A DNA stretch of 64,000 bases, taken from contig CM049306.1 in the NCBI GenBank assembly GCA_026874595.1, positions 63,742,019 through 63,806,018 on the forward strand. The letters run 5' to 3'. The notes beneath the pieces were generated by a model. The model ran no database searches, was not told the origin of the DNA, and saw nothing but the letters and a program-made list of their open reading frames with translations. This document shows positions 1-9,902 of this stretch, in pieces (position 1 is the first letter of the stretch; the number at the start of each line of letters is the position of its first letter). Made by a program: the position numbers and the translations under genes. The stretch comes from Sipunculus nudus (lineage: Eukaryota; Annelida; Sipuncula; Golfingiida; Sipunculidae).

Positions 1-490
1 AGCGTAAATGTGAATGTAGGAGGCGCCACCTGTCACAAAATCAGAAAAGCTATCCAGGATGTATATGCATGCCAAATTTCAGGTGAATTAGTCAAGTCAC
101 TGCAGAGATATGAGTGATTTTAACCCAAGGCAGACGAACAGATGGACACTGTGCAAACATGGTTGCAGGTGGCGCCACCATTTTTGGTGTATGTTATAAA
201 GCTCTCCAAGGGCTACATTTGTGCAAAAAAATTTTCCTGATCCGTCAAATGGTTCCCAAGATATGTGGGTTTATTTGTGGAAACAGACGCACAAACGGAC
301 GCAGAGTGCAGAGGAAAGGTCAGAGGTCAAAACAAAATCGGGGCGCAGCAGTTCACATGTTACCCGAACATAATCCCGGGTTTCGTAAAATTCCGCCTAG
401 CGGTTACGGAGGAGTTCTCCGGAAACCTACGCCGCGGCAGCGTGCAGCTGAAAACATAGTATCCGCAAAACTCTGTTTTGGCGGATACAA
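1..490 (+). mobile_element. Type II element A1, right part only (window edge)
   Basis: Two ~130-bp modules centred on GGTGGCGCCACC-type palindromes (about 24-35 and 168-179) run into a tail ending GCGGATACAA at 490. The tail folds into a ~13-bp stem (GTATCCGCAAAAC..GTTTTGGCGGATAC). The same tail closes the complete element at 50869-52614. Sequence resumes at 491 with a stretch related to 24630-24890, so this copy inserted into a B-type host repeat. No real coding capacity; the short open frames are chance readings of the modules. Confidence 0.7.
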
Positions 491-1259
491 TAATTCTAAT
501 CTGGGCATCTGCATCTAGATGATGTGTCTAGACACCTAGACATTTTGTCTAGACGTCTAGACATACTGCCTAGACACCAGACAGAGCCAGGTCAGTTGCC
601 ATGGTGATGTCTGGACCCCACCTGGTTGTACTGAGTGACCTCTTGCCTTGGCTGCTGAAACTCAGCGCTGAAACTCAGCATGTTGTCAATTCTGTTCTCA
701 CCACAGAAAGCCTTTATCAATTGGGTAGACTACTTTTTTTAAAGCAGCATTTCCCCAATCTATTCTTATAAAACTGTAAGAACCAGATGGACACTGTGCA
801 AAAATGATTGCAGGTGGCGCCACCAGATTTGCGTATGATAAAGAGCTATGTGAGATCTATTAACATGCAAAATTTTTGCCCAATAGGTCAAATGGTTCCT
901 GAGATATGAGCTTGGATATCTGGAGCGTAACTTGAAATGTAGGTGGCGCCACCTGTCATGAATCAAGAAAGCTGTCCAGGATGTATAAACCTGCAAAATT
1001 CAGGTGGATAAGTCAAACCACTGCCGAGATATGAGTGATTTTATCCCAAGGCAGATAAATAGATGGACACTGTGCAAAAATGGTTACAGTTGGCGCCACT
1101 ATTTTTAGTGTATGTTATAAAGCTATCCAAGGGCTGCATTTGTGCAAAATGTTTAGCCTTGAATGGTCATACGGTTCCCGAGATATGTGGGTTTATGTGT
1201 GGAAACAGAAGCACAAATGGACGCTGGGCAGAGAGGAAAGATCAGAGGTCAACCAAAAA
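491..1259 (+). repeat. B-type repeat body with palindrome-bearing modules
   Basis: Positions 491-780 (TCTAGACA repeats, then AGCCAGGTCAGTTGCCATGG) match 24660-24890. From 782 three modules follow, each with ATATGAG(TGATTTTATCCC), CAGATGGACACTGTGCA and a GGTGGCGCCACC core (813-824, 942-953, degenerate at 1090). This is the flank into which the type II element at 1260 inserted. Confidence 0.6.
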
Positions 1260-2615
1260 CTAGACATTTCTTGGCACCGCAGGTGCCAGAGTATCCCCAG
1301 ACATAGTACGCCCCCCCCCCCCCCCCCTTTACGAATAGGCCCCCATTTTCAGCAGCATATACTGACACTTGGCAAGCAATTATTGTTTCTTCCATCTATC
1401 AATCCACAATCTTTTTGAAGATGTTGGTCCTGTGACCTTGACCTTTTGGCACATCACAAGGCTATCCAAGATCTTCTGTCACCTTCATTTTGGGACCAAT
1501 CCTTCTGAACAATCTTGAGATATTTAAAAGTTTTTGTAATTTTCAGCTGAAATGGACCTATTCAAGGTCAAGGTCACTCTCTTAGCCTCCTGTGACCTTG
1601 ACCTTTGACCTCATGACCCCAAAATCAATTTGGGTCTTGCTTTTCCAATGGGACATATACAAGTCAAGTTTGAAATCCATACATCAATAAAAGCAGGAAT
1701 TATCATCCAGAAACTAATTTTTGGACAGATGGCTCCTCTGACCTTCACCTTTAACCTTGTGACCTAAAAATTGATAGGGGTCTGCCACTCTTGGTATGTG
1801 AACTATATGTGCAAAATGAAAGATCCAAAAATTGATATGGATCATCCTTTATTGGCAAGTGAGCTATATATATTCAAGATGGAAGACCTGGGAGAAAGTT
1901 TGGCTTAAAATGCATCCACAGTATCTTTTAAGATGCGAGTCCAGTGACCTTGACCTTTAACCTCATGACCCTAGAACCTATAGGGTTCTTACTTTAGTGG
2001 TGGGCCATACATAAGTCACGTTTGAAATCCATATGGCTATCAACACTGGAGATATCATAAGAGGTGTGTGATTTTCACCAAATATGGACACATTAAAGGT
2101 CAAAGCCACTTTCATGGTACAGGTCATGACCCAAATGTAAATAGACCTCATCCCATAACCCATCTCTCTACATGTGCATAATATGAAAGAAATCTGTCCA
2201 TTAGATTTTGACTTATAATGCTTACAGTATTGTCAAGTGGCAATTATTGGGGTATTAAAAGGCGTAAAAACAAGAAAAGGATAATAGGTGGCGCCACCAT
2301 TTTCTGGTATATCACAAGGCTATCCAAGATCTTTGGTCACCTTGATTTTTGGACCAGTCCATGCAAGCTTACTTGAGATATTTAAGAATATGTGTTATTT
2401 TCAGCAAAAATGGACCTATTTCAAGGTCAAGGTCACTCTCCTGGCATAGGTCATGACCCCATTTTAAATAGGCTTCGTCCCCTTACCTTTATCTATACAA
2501 ATGTAAAGTTTAAAAAAGATCAGTAAAATATTTTTTGAGTTATCCCGCTCACAAGGTTTTTCTGCGCCGGCGGCGGGTCTGTCGTGAAGCCATAGTATCC
2601 CGACTTTGTCTGGGG
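1260..2615 (+). mobile_element. Complete type II element C1, rich in TGACCTTGACC motifs
   Basis: Starts CTAGACATTT followed by a 7-bp hairpin TGGCACC-GCA-GGTGCCA. A subterminal GTATCCCCAGACATAGT is the inverse of the right-end ACTTTGTCTGGGGATA, and the right end itself is a hairpin ending GGATATAA. Contains a 17-base C run (1311-1327), many TGACCTTGACCTTTGACC-like motifs and one GGTGGCGCCACC (2287-2298). A related, shorter copy lies at 60407-61520. Non-coding. Confidence 0.7.
1311..1327 (+). repeat. Poly-C run (17 C)
   Basis: Uninterrupted run of 17 cytosines just inside the left end of element C1. Confidence 0.95.
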
Positions 2616-3399
2616 ATATAATGACTCAATTCAATCTCCATAATTCAGCCAAAAATCATTCATGTGGAACCATTAATGAGAATTATTATAAGAATTATTG
2701 TAGGGATTATTCTTATTAAATATTTAACAAAGTGGCTTCAGTGGCATCAGTCAAAAAACGTTTAGCAGGTTTATAACTCATATAGGAAGATACAGCAAAC
2801 TGGCTAAGTTAAGCATCCCATAACTCAGCCAGAAAGCACTGAACCAAAACCATTTGAACAAACATGAATTATCAACATCTGAGGATAATTAATGTGTGAG
2901 ATTTAAGAATTTGGCCCAGTGGTTTTTGAGAAGAAGATCTTTGTAGCCACTGAGCTGAAATGGGCTGTAATGGCATATGACTAATTTAAGCTTCCCATAA
3001 CTTAGCCAAAAGTCACTGAAAAGAGACAATTTGAACAAACTTCAGAAAGCACTATCCTAGGATCATTTCTGTGTGATATTAAACATTTTGGCCATATGGT
3101 TTCAGAGAAGAAGTTTTGTAGCCCTCAGTGTGATACAGGCACTGATGACCCCGTACAAAAAAGGCCGATGCAGGTGGTGCCACCAATACCTCAATTTCAG
3201 ATATGACCTATGTGACTAACATTGGCATAAAATTTGGTGATGAAAGCTCCAGCCGTCTCTGAGATTGAAATTTTAATATGCTTTTTTGGACGGATGACAA
3301 AGTTCAACCTCCTGTAACATTTCTGTGATATATTGGACAATTTGGCTGGACAGTTTCCGAGGAGAAGATCTTTAAAGCTTTTTCCCTATAAAATCTAAG
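2616..3399 (+). repeat. B-type repeat body (CATAACTCAGCCAAAA modules)
   Basis: Three tandem modules, each with a CCATAACT(C/T)AGCC core and a GAGAAGAAG(A)T tail, then a module with a degenerate palindrome GGTGGTGCCACC near 3173. Closely matches 6063-6950. It is the right flank of inserted element C1 and lacks its own right terminus; at about 3400 it switches to an L-type fragment. Confidence 0.65.
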
Positions 3400-3658
3400 A
3401 AAATGCATTCATGAATACATTTTAAAAGTATTTGCACTGGCATTCAAATACTTTCTTTTCACCTGTATTAGTATTTGTGTTCATTTTCCGTATCAAACCA
3501 TTGAATATTTGTACTCATATTCAAATACAAATATAAAGTATTCACTCAATATCTCGTATTTATTCAGTTTTAGTCAAATGAAACTGTTGAAAATCAGGGT
3601 TATACAAATTTACAAATTTAAATAATGATCTGGTTTTTTTTGCTTTACTTTATGAAAA
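3400..3658 (+). repeat. Fragment of L-type type I element
   Basis: ATTCATGAATACATTTTAAA and the following ~250 bases match the interior of the L elements (for example 31870-32100 and 58510-58740), in diverged form. Confidence 0.6.
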
Positions 3659-5714
3659 ACAAGGCCTACAGGCCTAATGCGAACCTGTGCATTGGGAAAT
3701 ACACCAGGTATAATGCTTCAATGCTGGACCATTACTTTTCATGTATATGAACAATGCAAGTACTAAACAATTTGAATAAGACACAATTACACAAACTCTG
3801 CTGAAATTCTGGCATGGGTGCACAGAACACTAAATAAATTGTAGCTGGGAACACCAGTCTTGTATACAATGAAGCTATCAGAGATATATACATATGCCCA
3901 ATTTCAGACTGATATATCAAACCCCTCCTGAAAAAACGCTGGGACACACACTGTGCAAAAGTCATGGTAGGTGGCAACACCTGTCTTGTGAGCGAGAGAG
4001 CCATCAAAGACACATAGACAGGTCAAAATATTAGGCCAATACATCAAACTTACTTTAAGTCTGATGCATGGGGCTGACCAGGCTTAGGTGAGAAAGGCTG
4101 TTGCCCCGAGTGAACTGTGACAAATTGCTTGCTCAGGCTACTGCACTGAGTGAACTCATGACCTGCACCTGGTTAGACTGAGTGAACTTTTGACCTGTAC
4201 CTGGCTGCACTGAGTGAACTCTTGACCTGTTGCATAATCTGACACAGTTGGCAGTCTGCCAAAGCTATAAATAGAATGCAGCTCCTGCACTGAGTAAACT
4301 CCTGACCCATACCTGGCTGCACTGATTGAACTCTTGACCTGTTGCCTAACCTGATACAGTTGGCAGTCTGCCAAAGCTATAAATAGATCCAGACTAACCT
4401 CTAGCCTGTTGCCAAATCTGAAATAGTAGCCACACCATTGCATAAGCTTATGCAGTGGCCCTGCCCTGAGGGGCTTGACACCCATGAAGTGATCACATGG
4501 TGCCCATGAGGTGTTCACATGTCACCCATGAGGTGATCACATGCCATGTGCTTGGCTGCACTGATTGAACTCTTGACCTATATCTGGCTGCACTGAATGA
4601 ACTCTTGATCTGTTCCCAAATCTGAAACAGTTGGCAGTTTCTCAACCTATTTAAAGATACGGATTCAATCTTGGCTTGTTGGTATATCTGTTTACACATA
4701 CTGAAAGACTTTGGCTAAAATTTTTTTTTCAAGCCGACATATTCATAAACTTTTTATCAAAATATCTATAATAATAAAAGATGCAGAACTTTCATTGTTA
4801 AAGGTCCAATAGTTCTGCCAAAAATCATTCTAGTAAACTTGAACAAAGGCCACCTAAGAATAATTTTTGTGCAATGTTACAGAAGATATAATTGAAATAA
4901 TAATTTTGTAGAAGAACACTACTGCAGTCCTCAGTTTGAAAAAGACATAATAATGACCATAAGACCAACTTAAGCTTTTCACAACTCAACCAAAAATCAA
5001 CAAACTCAGTATATTCTGATATGATTGAAAGAACCATGTGCTAGGAAAATTCTTTTGAAACATTGAACAATTCAACTTGACAGTTTCATCATTAAGCTGA
5101 AAGAGGCTAATATTAGGAGGTTTTTTGCCCATAAAAAACAGGTCAATGTAGGTGGCACCACAAAATTTGATATGTGACAGATTATTGCATAAAATCTGGG
5201 AATGGTAGCTCCTGCTATTCCTGAGAAATTATGGATTAATGTACAGATGACCAATGACCCCTGTACAAAAAAGGTCAATGCAGGTGGCACCACCAATACC
5301 TGAATTTCATATATGACTCATGTGACCAACACTGGCATAAAATTTGGTGATGATAGCTCCGGCCGTTTCTGAGACTGTCATTTTAGTATGCTTTTTTGGA
5401 CAGATGACTAAGTTCAATTCCTGTAACTCGGCCAAAATTCACCAAACTTGAACAATTGGAACAAAATTGAGGGCCGAGATGGTATAAAAGATTATTTCTG
5501 TGAAATATTGAACAATTTGGCTTGAGTGTTTCGGAGGAGAAGATTTTTAAAGGTTTTTTAAGCTTTTTCTCTATAAAATTTAAGAAAATTTTCAGATGGC
5601 TAATTTTTTGCATAAAATTTCATGATGCTAGCTCAAATCATTTTCAAAATAGTATGGGTTAACGTACAGAAGACAAACACCGTCACACCATCGCATTAGC
5701 TCACAGGTTAACTA
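3659..5714 (+). mobile_element. Type I element B1, complete, diverged
   Basis: Begins ACAAGGCCTACAGGCCTAAT then GCGAACCTGTG; ends CTCACAGGTTAACTAAAA. The left GCGAACCTGTG is the inverse of CACAGGTTCGC found at the right ends of sister copies, so the element has subterminal inverted repeats. Holds a 111-bp tandem block (4140-4670), then CCATAACTC-type and GGTGGCACCACC modules. Non-coding. Confidence 0.65.
4140..4670 (+). repeat. ~111-bp tandem repeat inside B1
   Basis: CTGCACTGAGTGAACTCTTG recurs as diverged units at about 4206, 4317, 4555 and 4588 with CAGTTGGCAGTCTGCCAAAG in between. A short sub-repeat CCCATGAGGTGATCACATG occurs two to three times at 4480-4545. Confidence 0.65.
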
Positions 5715-6062
5715 AAAATTAATACAGATGCATATTGAATGCAAACTTGTAATACAGATACATCTCACTGATGACAAAATCTTGAATTAATTTGACTAAG
5801 GATACCAATTATTTATAATCCATGTACAGCCATCTCTATATACCCACAGAGAGCTGTATACCTGTGATTGTAAACATTGCCTGGCATGAGGAATATCTAA
5901 AAATCATAAATCTACATTTTTTAAAAGCTTTTAAAAAACATTCTTGTCAATATTAACCATAGATAACCTGAAATCTAAATGTCTAGAGGCATGATGTAAT
6001 AGATGCTGATAAACTGGTGCCAGGCTAGATGTAACAGCATCACACAGCCTACATATATGGTA
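5715..6062. other. Unassigned, apparently low-copy intronic sequence
   Basis: No open frame, splice-flanked exon or repeat match was recognised here. It separates the right end of B1 from another B-type body. Confidence 0.4.
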
Positions 6063-7099
6063 AAATGACTTAATTCAAGCTCCATAATTCAGCCAAAATT
6101 CATTCTTTGGAACCATAAAAGACAATTATTATAAGAATTATTCAGGGGATTATTCTTGTAAAATATTAAACAAATTGGCCTCAGTAGGGTCAGTGAAAAA
6201 ATTTTTTACTGGTTTATAACTCATTATGGGAAAATACAGCAAAATGGCTAAGTTAAGCTTCCCATAACTCAGCCAAAAGTCACTAAACCAAAACCATTTG
6301 AACAAACTTAAATTATGAACATCTAAGGATAATTAATGTGTGAGATTTAAGAATTTGGCCCAGTGGTTTTTGAAGAGAAGATCTTTGTAGCCACTTAGCT
6401 AAAATGGGCTGTTACAGCATATGACTAAATTCAGCTTCCCATAACTCAGCCAAAAGTCACTGAACTGAGACCATTTGAACAAAATTCAGAAAGCACTACC
6501 CTAGGATCATTTCTGTGCGATATTAAACTATTTGGCCATATGGTTTCAGAGAAGAAGTTTTTTGTAGCCGTCAGTATGATACCAGCACTGATGACCCCCG
6601 TACAAAAAAGGACGATGCAGGTGGCGCCACCAATACCTCAATTTCAGATATGACTTATGTGACCAACATTGGCATAAAATTTGGTGATGATAGCTCCAGC
6701 CGTTTCTGAGATTTAAATTTTAGTATGCTTTTATGGACAGATGACTAAGTTCAACTTCCTCTAACTCGGCCAAAAATCACCGAACTTAAACCATTTGAAC
6801 AAACTTGAGAAAGATTATCCCAGGAATCATTTCTGTGAAATATTGGACAATTTGGCTGAACAGTTTCGGAGAAGAAGATTTTTAAAGCTTTTTTAGCTTT
6901 TTCCCTATAAAATCTAAGAAAATGCAGTTAGCCAAAAAATAAGTGAAATCCGATATAGTTTTTTAGATGACTAATTTTTTGCATAAAATTTCGTGATGCT
7001 ACCTTTTGCTGTTTTCAAGATAGTATGGGTTAACGTACAGACATTGGACGATGGACGACGGACGACGCCACACCATCGCATAAGCTCACAGGTTCGCTA
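6063..7099 (+). mobile_element. Type I element B3, right part, left end missing
   Basis: Parallels 2616-3399 module for module, includes GGTGGCGCCACC (6620-6631), then an ACGG-like GGACGATGGACGACGG tract and the terminus CATAAGCTCACAGGTTCGCTA. No AGGCCT..AGGCCT left end precedes it. Confidence 0.65.
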
Positions 7100-7254
7100 A
7101 AAAAGTAATCGCAGCTATGAAACTAATATATGTGTTAAAAATAAACCCAAGAATCAAAACACCAAATATATTTTATAAGGAGCAAACTGAAATTGAGTAT
7201 GTTTAATTTTATTAACTGAAATAAAGGAATCTGAAATATAATTTTGATTATTTA

Positions 7255-7590
7255 GGCCAAAAAAAATAAAAGGTATGGTTCTCAGGCACCACCTGCACCA
7301 TTTTTAAACCCCCGCATCAAAAATTTTTATTTTGATTTTCCATAGAAACTTACCAATTTTGAGCTGCAGCCCCTCAGACATTTCTTCCAAGAAGATAAAA
7401 TCATACAGTTTCCTTTGTTATGTAGTGCTTTTACTTGTTTAGCAAAATAAATCTGTTATTATTATGCTTTTCCCTTATCATTTCATGTTTTTATCGAAAC
7501 ATACAACAAAATTAAAAATAAAAATACCGCCCGCCCGCATTCATTTATGCAAAAAGTGCCTGAGAACCATACCTTTTTTATATTTTGGCC
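7255..7590 (+). mobile_element. MITE with TTA target duplication (PIF/Harbinger-like), copy 1
   Basis: 336-bp element with ~36-bp terminal inverted repeats, GGCCAAAAAAAATAAAAGG then GGTATGGTTCTCAGGCAC, flanked on both sides by TTA (7252-7254 and 7591-7593). A 3-bp TTA/TAA duplication is typical of PIF/Harbinger. No transposase. A second copy lies at 20980. Confidence 0.8.
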
Positions 7591-7599
7591 TTACCCAGT

Positions 7600-7869
7600 A
7601 TCATGTAACAGCTGATACAGCCATGAGTCTTAATCTCATTAGTCAAACATAATGACATCTTTAATGAGCGCTTGTCCGAGCAATATTTTAAGCTAATCAT
7701 TATACTCCCTGCTCTGCTGAGGCTTGGGTTAACTAACATTCTGAAGCAACAGCAGGAAGAGGGTTCTAGAAGTAGGAGACACAGGCCAATTTAATCATTG
7801 TGAAGCCAGTAAACCATGCTGACTGAGCAGTCCAAGCTCATGAAGATGCTGATATAATTATGTACAGAC
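7600..7869. other. Low-copy intron sequence 3' of the CRIB exon
   Basis: Contains the donor side of the CRIB exon intron (minus strand GTCTGT at 7864-7869). No other exon or repeat recognised. Confidence 0.4.
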
Positions 7870-8077
7870 CTGAAGTTTGATGGAGTGCCAATCATGTCCT
7901 TGCTGAGTTTAGATTTCTTCTTATCTTTGTTCCTCTTGCCTTTTAGTGTGCCCTTCCCTTGATCTTTGTTGACAGTGAAATCTGGTAAGGGTGGTGAGGA
8001 GTGGCTCAAGTCTACCAATTGGAAAGTATCACAGACGATAATGTCATCATAATAATTCAAATAATCAGGGGTACCAG
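7870..8077 (-). CDS. WASL: WASP/N-WASP-like exon carrying the basic region and start of the CRIB (GBD) motif
   Basis: Internal exon of a minus-strand gene. It encodes an acidic/tyrosine-rich segment (DYLNYYDDI), a serine/proline stretch (LSHSSPPLPDF), a lysine-rich block (KGKRNKDKKKSK) and then LSKDMIGTPSNFR, where it stops at a donor (TTCAG|GTCTGT). A basic block followed by IGTPSNF is the signature of the GTPase-binding domain of WASP/N-WASP, which binds Cdc42-GTP to release autoinhibition and activate Arp2/3. The remaining HxxHVG half of the CRIB must lie on the next exon, not found to the left. Two acceptors are possible: after TTTAG (exon to 8081) or after GAAAG (exon to 8077). Only the second gives 2+n+2 phasing compatible with the exon at 26506-26577, whose last base plus CT reads Ala. 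Other CRIB proteins (PAK, ACK, CDC42EP) have different residues here. Family assignment is from remembered motifs, not a search. Confidence 0.75.
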
Positions 8078-9129
8078 CTTTCTAAATTTTAAGGGCTGAA
8101 AAAATGTCCAAAATGTACAATAATCATTTATCATATCTTGACCACTGAAAATTACAAAGCTAAACTCAAGTGAATGATTCAAGTACCACGTGAATGTTTA
8201 AAGACTGATATAACCTGACTGCAACACAAAACCGTAACACATAAAACAAAAACAAAATCTGTCTCATATGAGATTACCCAATGAATAATTATATAATCAA
8301 ACATAAACAAACAAAAATATCTCAACCAAACAATTCTTTGTTTAGACTAAACATTTTTATGTTCATAACCAAAATTTTCAATGCTTAATGCCACAGTGAA
8401 TACCAGAATATAAAGTGAAATGTATGCTCACACAAATGACTGTTATTGGAAAGTATACAAAATGAAAAACAGGAGACTTCATTTCCAGGTTGGGGGGGTG
8501 GGGTGGGGGGTTGCCAGGGAGTGACATAAGTCCCAAAACTATATATCTTTGTTTCGAATTATGCAACCCAAAAATTTTATTGAAAAATTTGCATGCCAAA
8601 ACTGGCAAGAGCAGACAACTGTCAATCAGCTGTCTACAATCTCATATTTGTGCCGTATATGATCATTCCCAAGTGTTCAACAGAAAATTTGTGCATCATT
8701 TAACATGAATGAATACATGAGATATAATTTATCAATTTTTAAATAATGAAAGCTCTTTTCCTAGCCCTTCAGTTGCCTTTTGCAGGAGTGTGAATCAAAG
8801 TCATGGTTTCCTAAGAATAGGAAATTCTCCGGGAGTTTCATTTGAACAGGCCGACCGTTAAACATAGCTTTATGTATGTTTTACCTGCAAATATGATTAG
8901 ATTGGGTAGGGATTATGAATTTTTTATGTCTTATTCGCATATAAAATCTTACCTAAAGCTTCATTTTATAGCTCCTATAAATATAATTATTGTCATTTAA
9001 TCTCTGTCCCTCCCTTAATTTTTGAAGTTTTAGAAGTTCCCTGATGTCACCATCTACCACATAACAAAACTGACAGCTTCTCTGTGACAGGCCAATATAC
9101 TTATATATATATATAGGGCGTCAAATAAA
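8078..9129. other. Low-copy intron sequence 5' of the CRIB exon
   Basis: Holds the acceptor region of the CRIB exon (minus strand TTTTTTCAG..TTTAGAAAG). Apart from a G-rich tract at 8491-8510 (runs of 7, 4 and 6 G, G-quadruplex capable) no repeats or exons were recognised. Confidence 0.4.
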
Positions 9130-9203
9130 ACAAGCGACCCATGGGTCACTTAGCTGAGGTGAATTTTGGAAAATTTTTGCAAATTCTAAATACACATTTC
9201 TTT

Positions 9204-9204
<1 letters not shown>

Positions 9205-9272
<68 letters not shown>
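9205..9272 (+). repeat. (GT)n(TA)n microsatellite
   Basis: GTGTGTGTA followed by about 30 TA dinucleotides, one G interruption near the end. Confidence 0.95.
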
Positions 9273-9902
9273 CTGCAGGTTTTCTGTAATAAACAACTAC
9301 TAGAGTGCTCTATGGAATTTCACAAGAGCTTTATAAGTACCTGATGAGTGCAACAACATGTTGCATGAAACTACGTAGTAAAACAAATGTAAGTTAAAAC
9401 ATTAGAATTCTAAGTTGCAATCATTATATAACCAGAGTGTAGCTCATATTGGGTCATATTATGCATACACATATATTTTTATTATTTTTAAATCACAAAT
9501 GTTTAAACTGAATTAAAAGAAAATAATGCCATGATATGGCAACTACAAGATTATTCCTTGAATCACTATTATAAAGTTTTGCACATTGGAGTTTTCAGTA
9601 CATGCTTATTATTCACCAAAATAAAATAAAAGATTCAGTAAATTTGGTAAAATAAAAACATCTTTTCAAATAAAGTATACACACTGTTTGTTGAATGAGG
9701 GACAAACAATATCATTATACTAATTACAATCTAAGCTATAATTTATTACTGGAATTTATAGTCAATTTCACACCTGGTGAAGTTTTTACTCTCCTCAAGT
9801 AAGGAATTACTTATCTGATGAACATCCACACTTTCATAGCAATACACCACTTTGTGGACACAATTAAATGTGCACTTTAATCATTGTAACCCTGGTGGTA
9901 AA

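Noticed and set aside
168-179. TGGCGCC as a retroviral tRNA-Lys primer-binding site
   Set aside because: Only seven bases agree; the rest of the 18-base site is absent and no LTR, gag or pol is nearby.
114-518. 134-residue frame in element A1
   Set aside because: It spans repeat modules and the terminal hairpin, the same module reads differently in A2, and no domain is visible.
7870-8081. CDC42SE/CDC42EP or PAK-type CRIB protein
   Set aside because: The sequence IGTPSNF after a KKKSK block fits WASP/N-WASP; CDC42SE has MIGEPTNF and PAK ISLPSDF-type motifs, as remembered.
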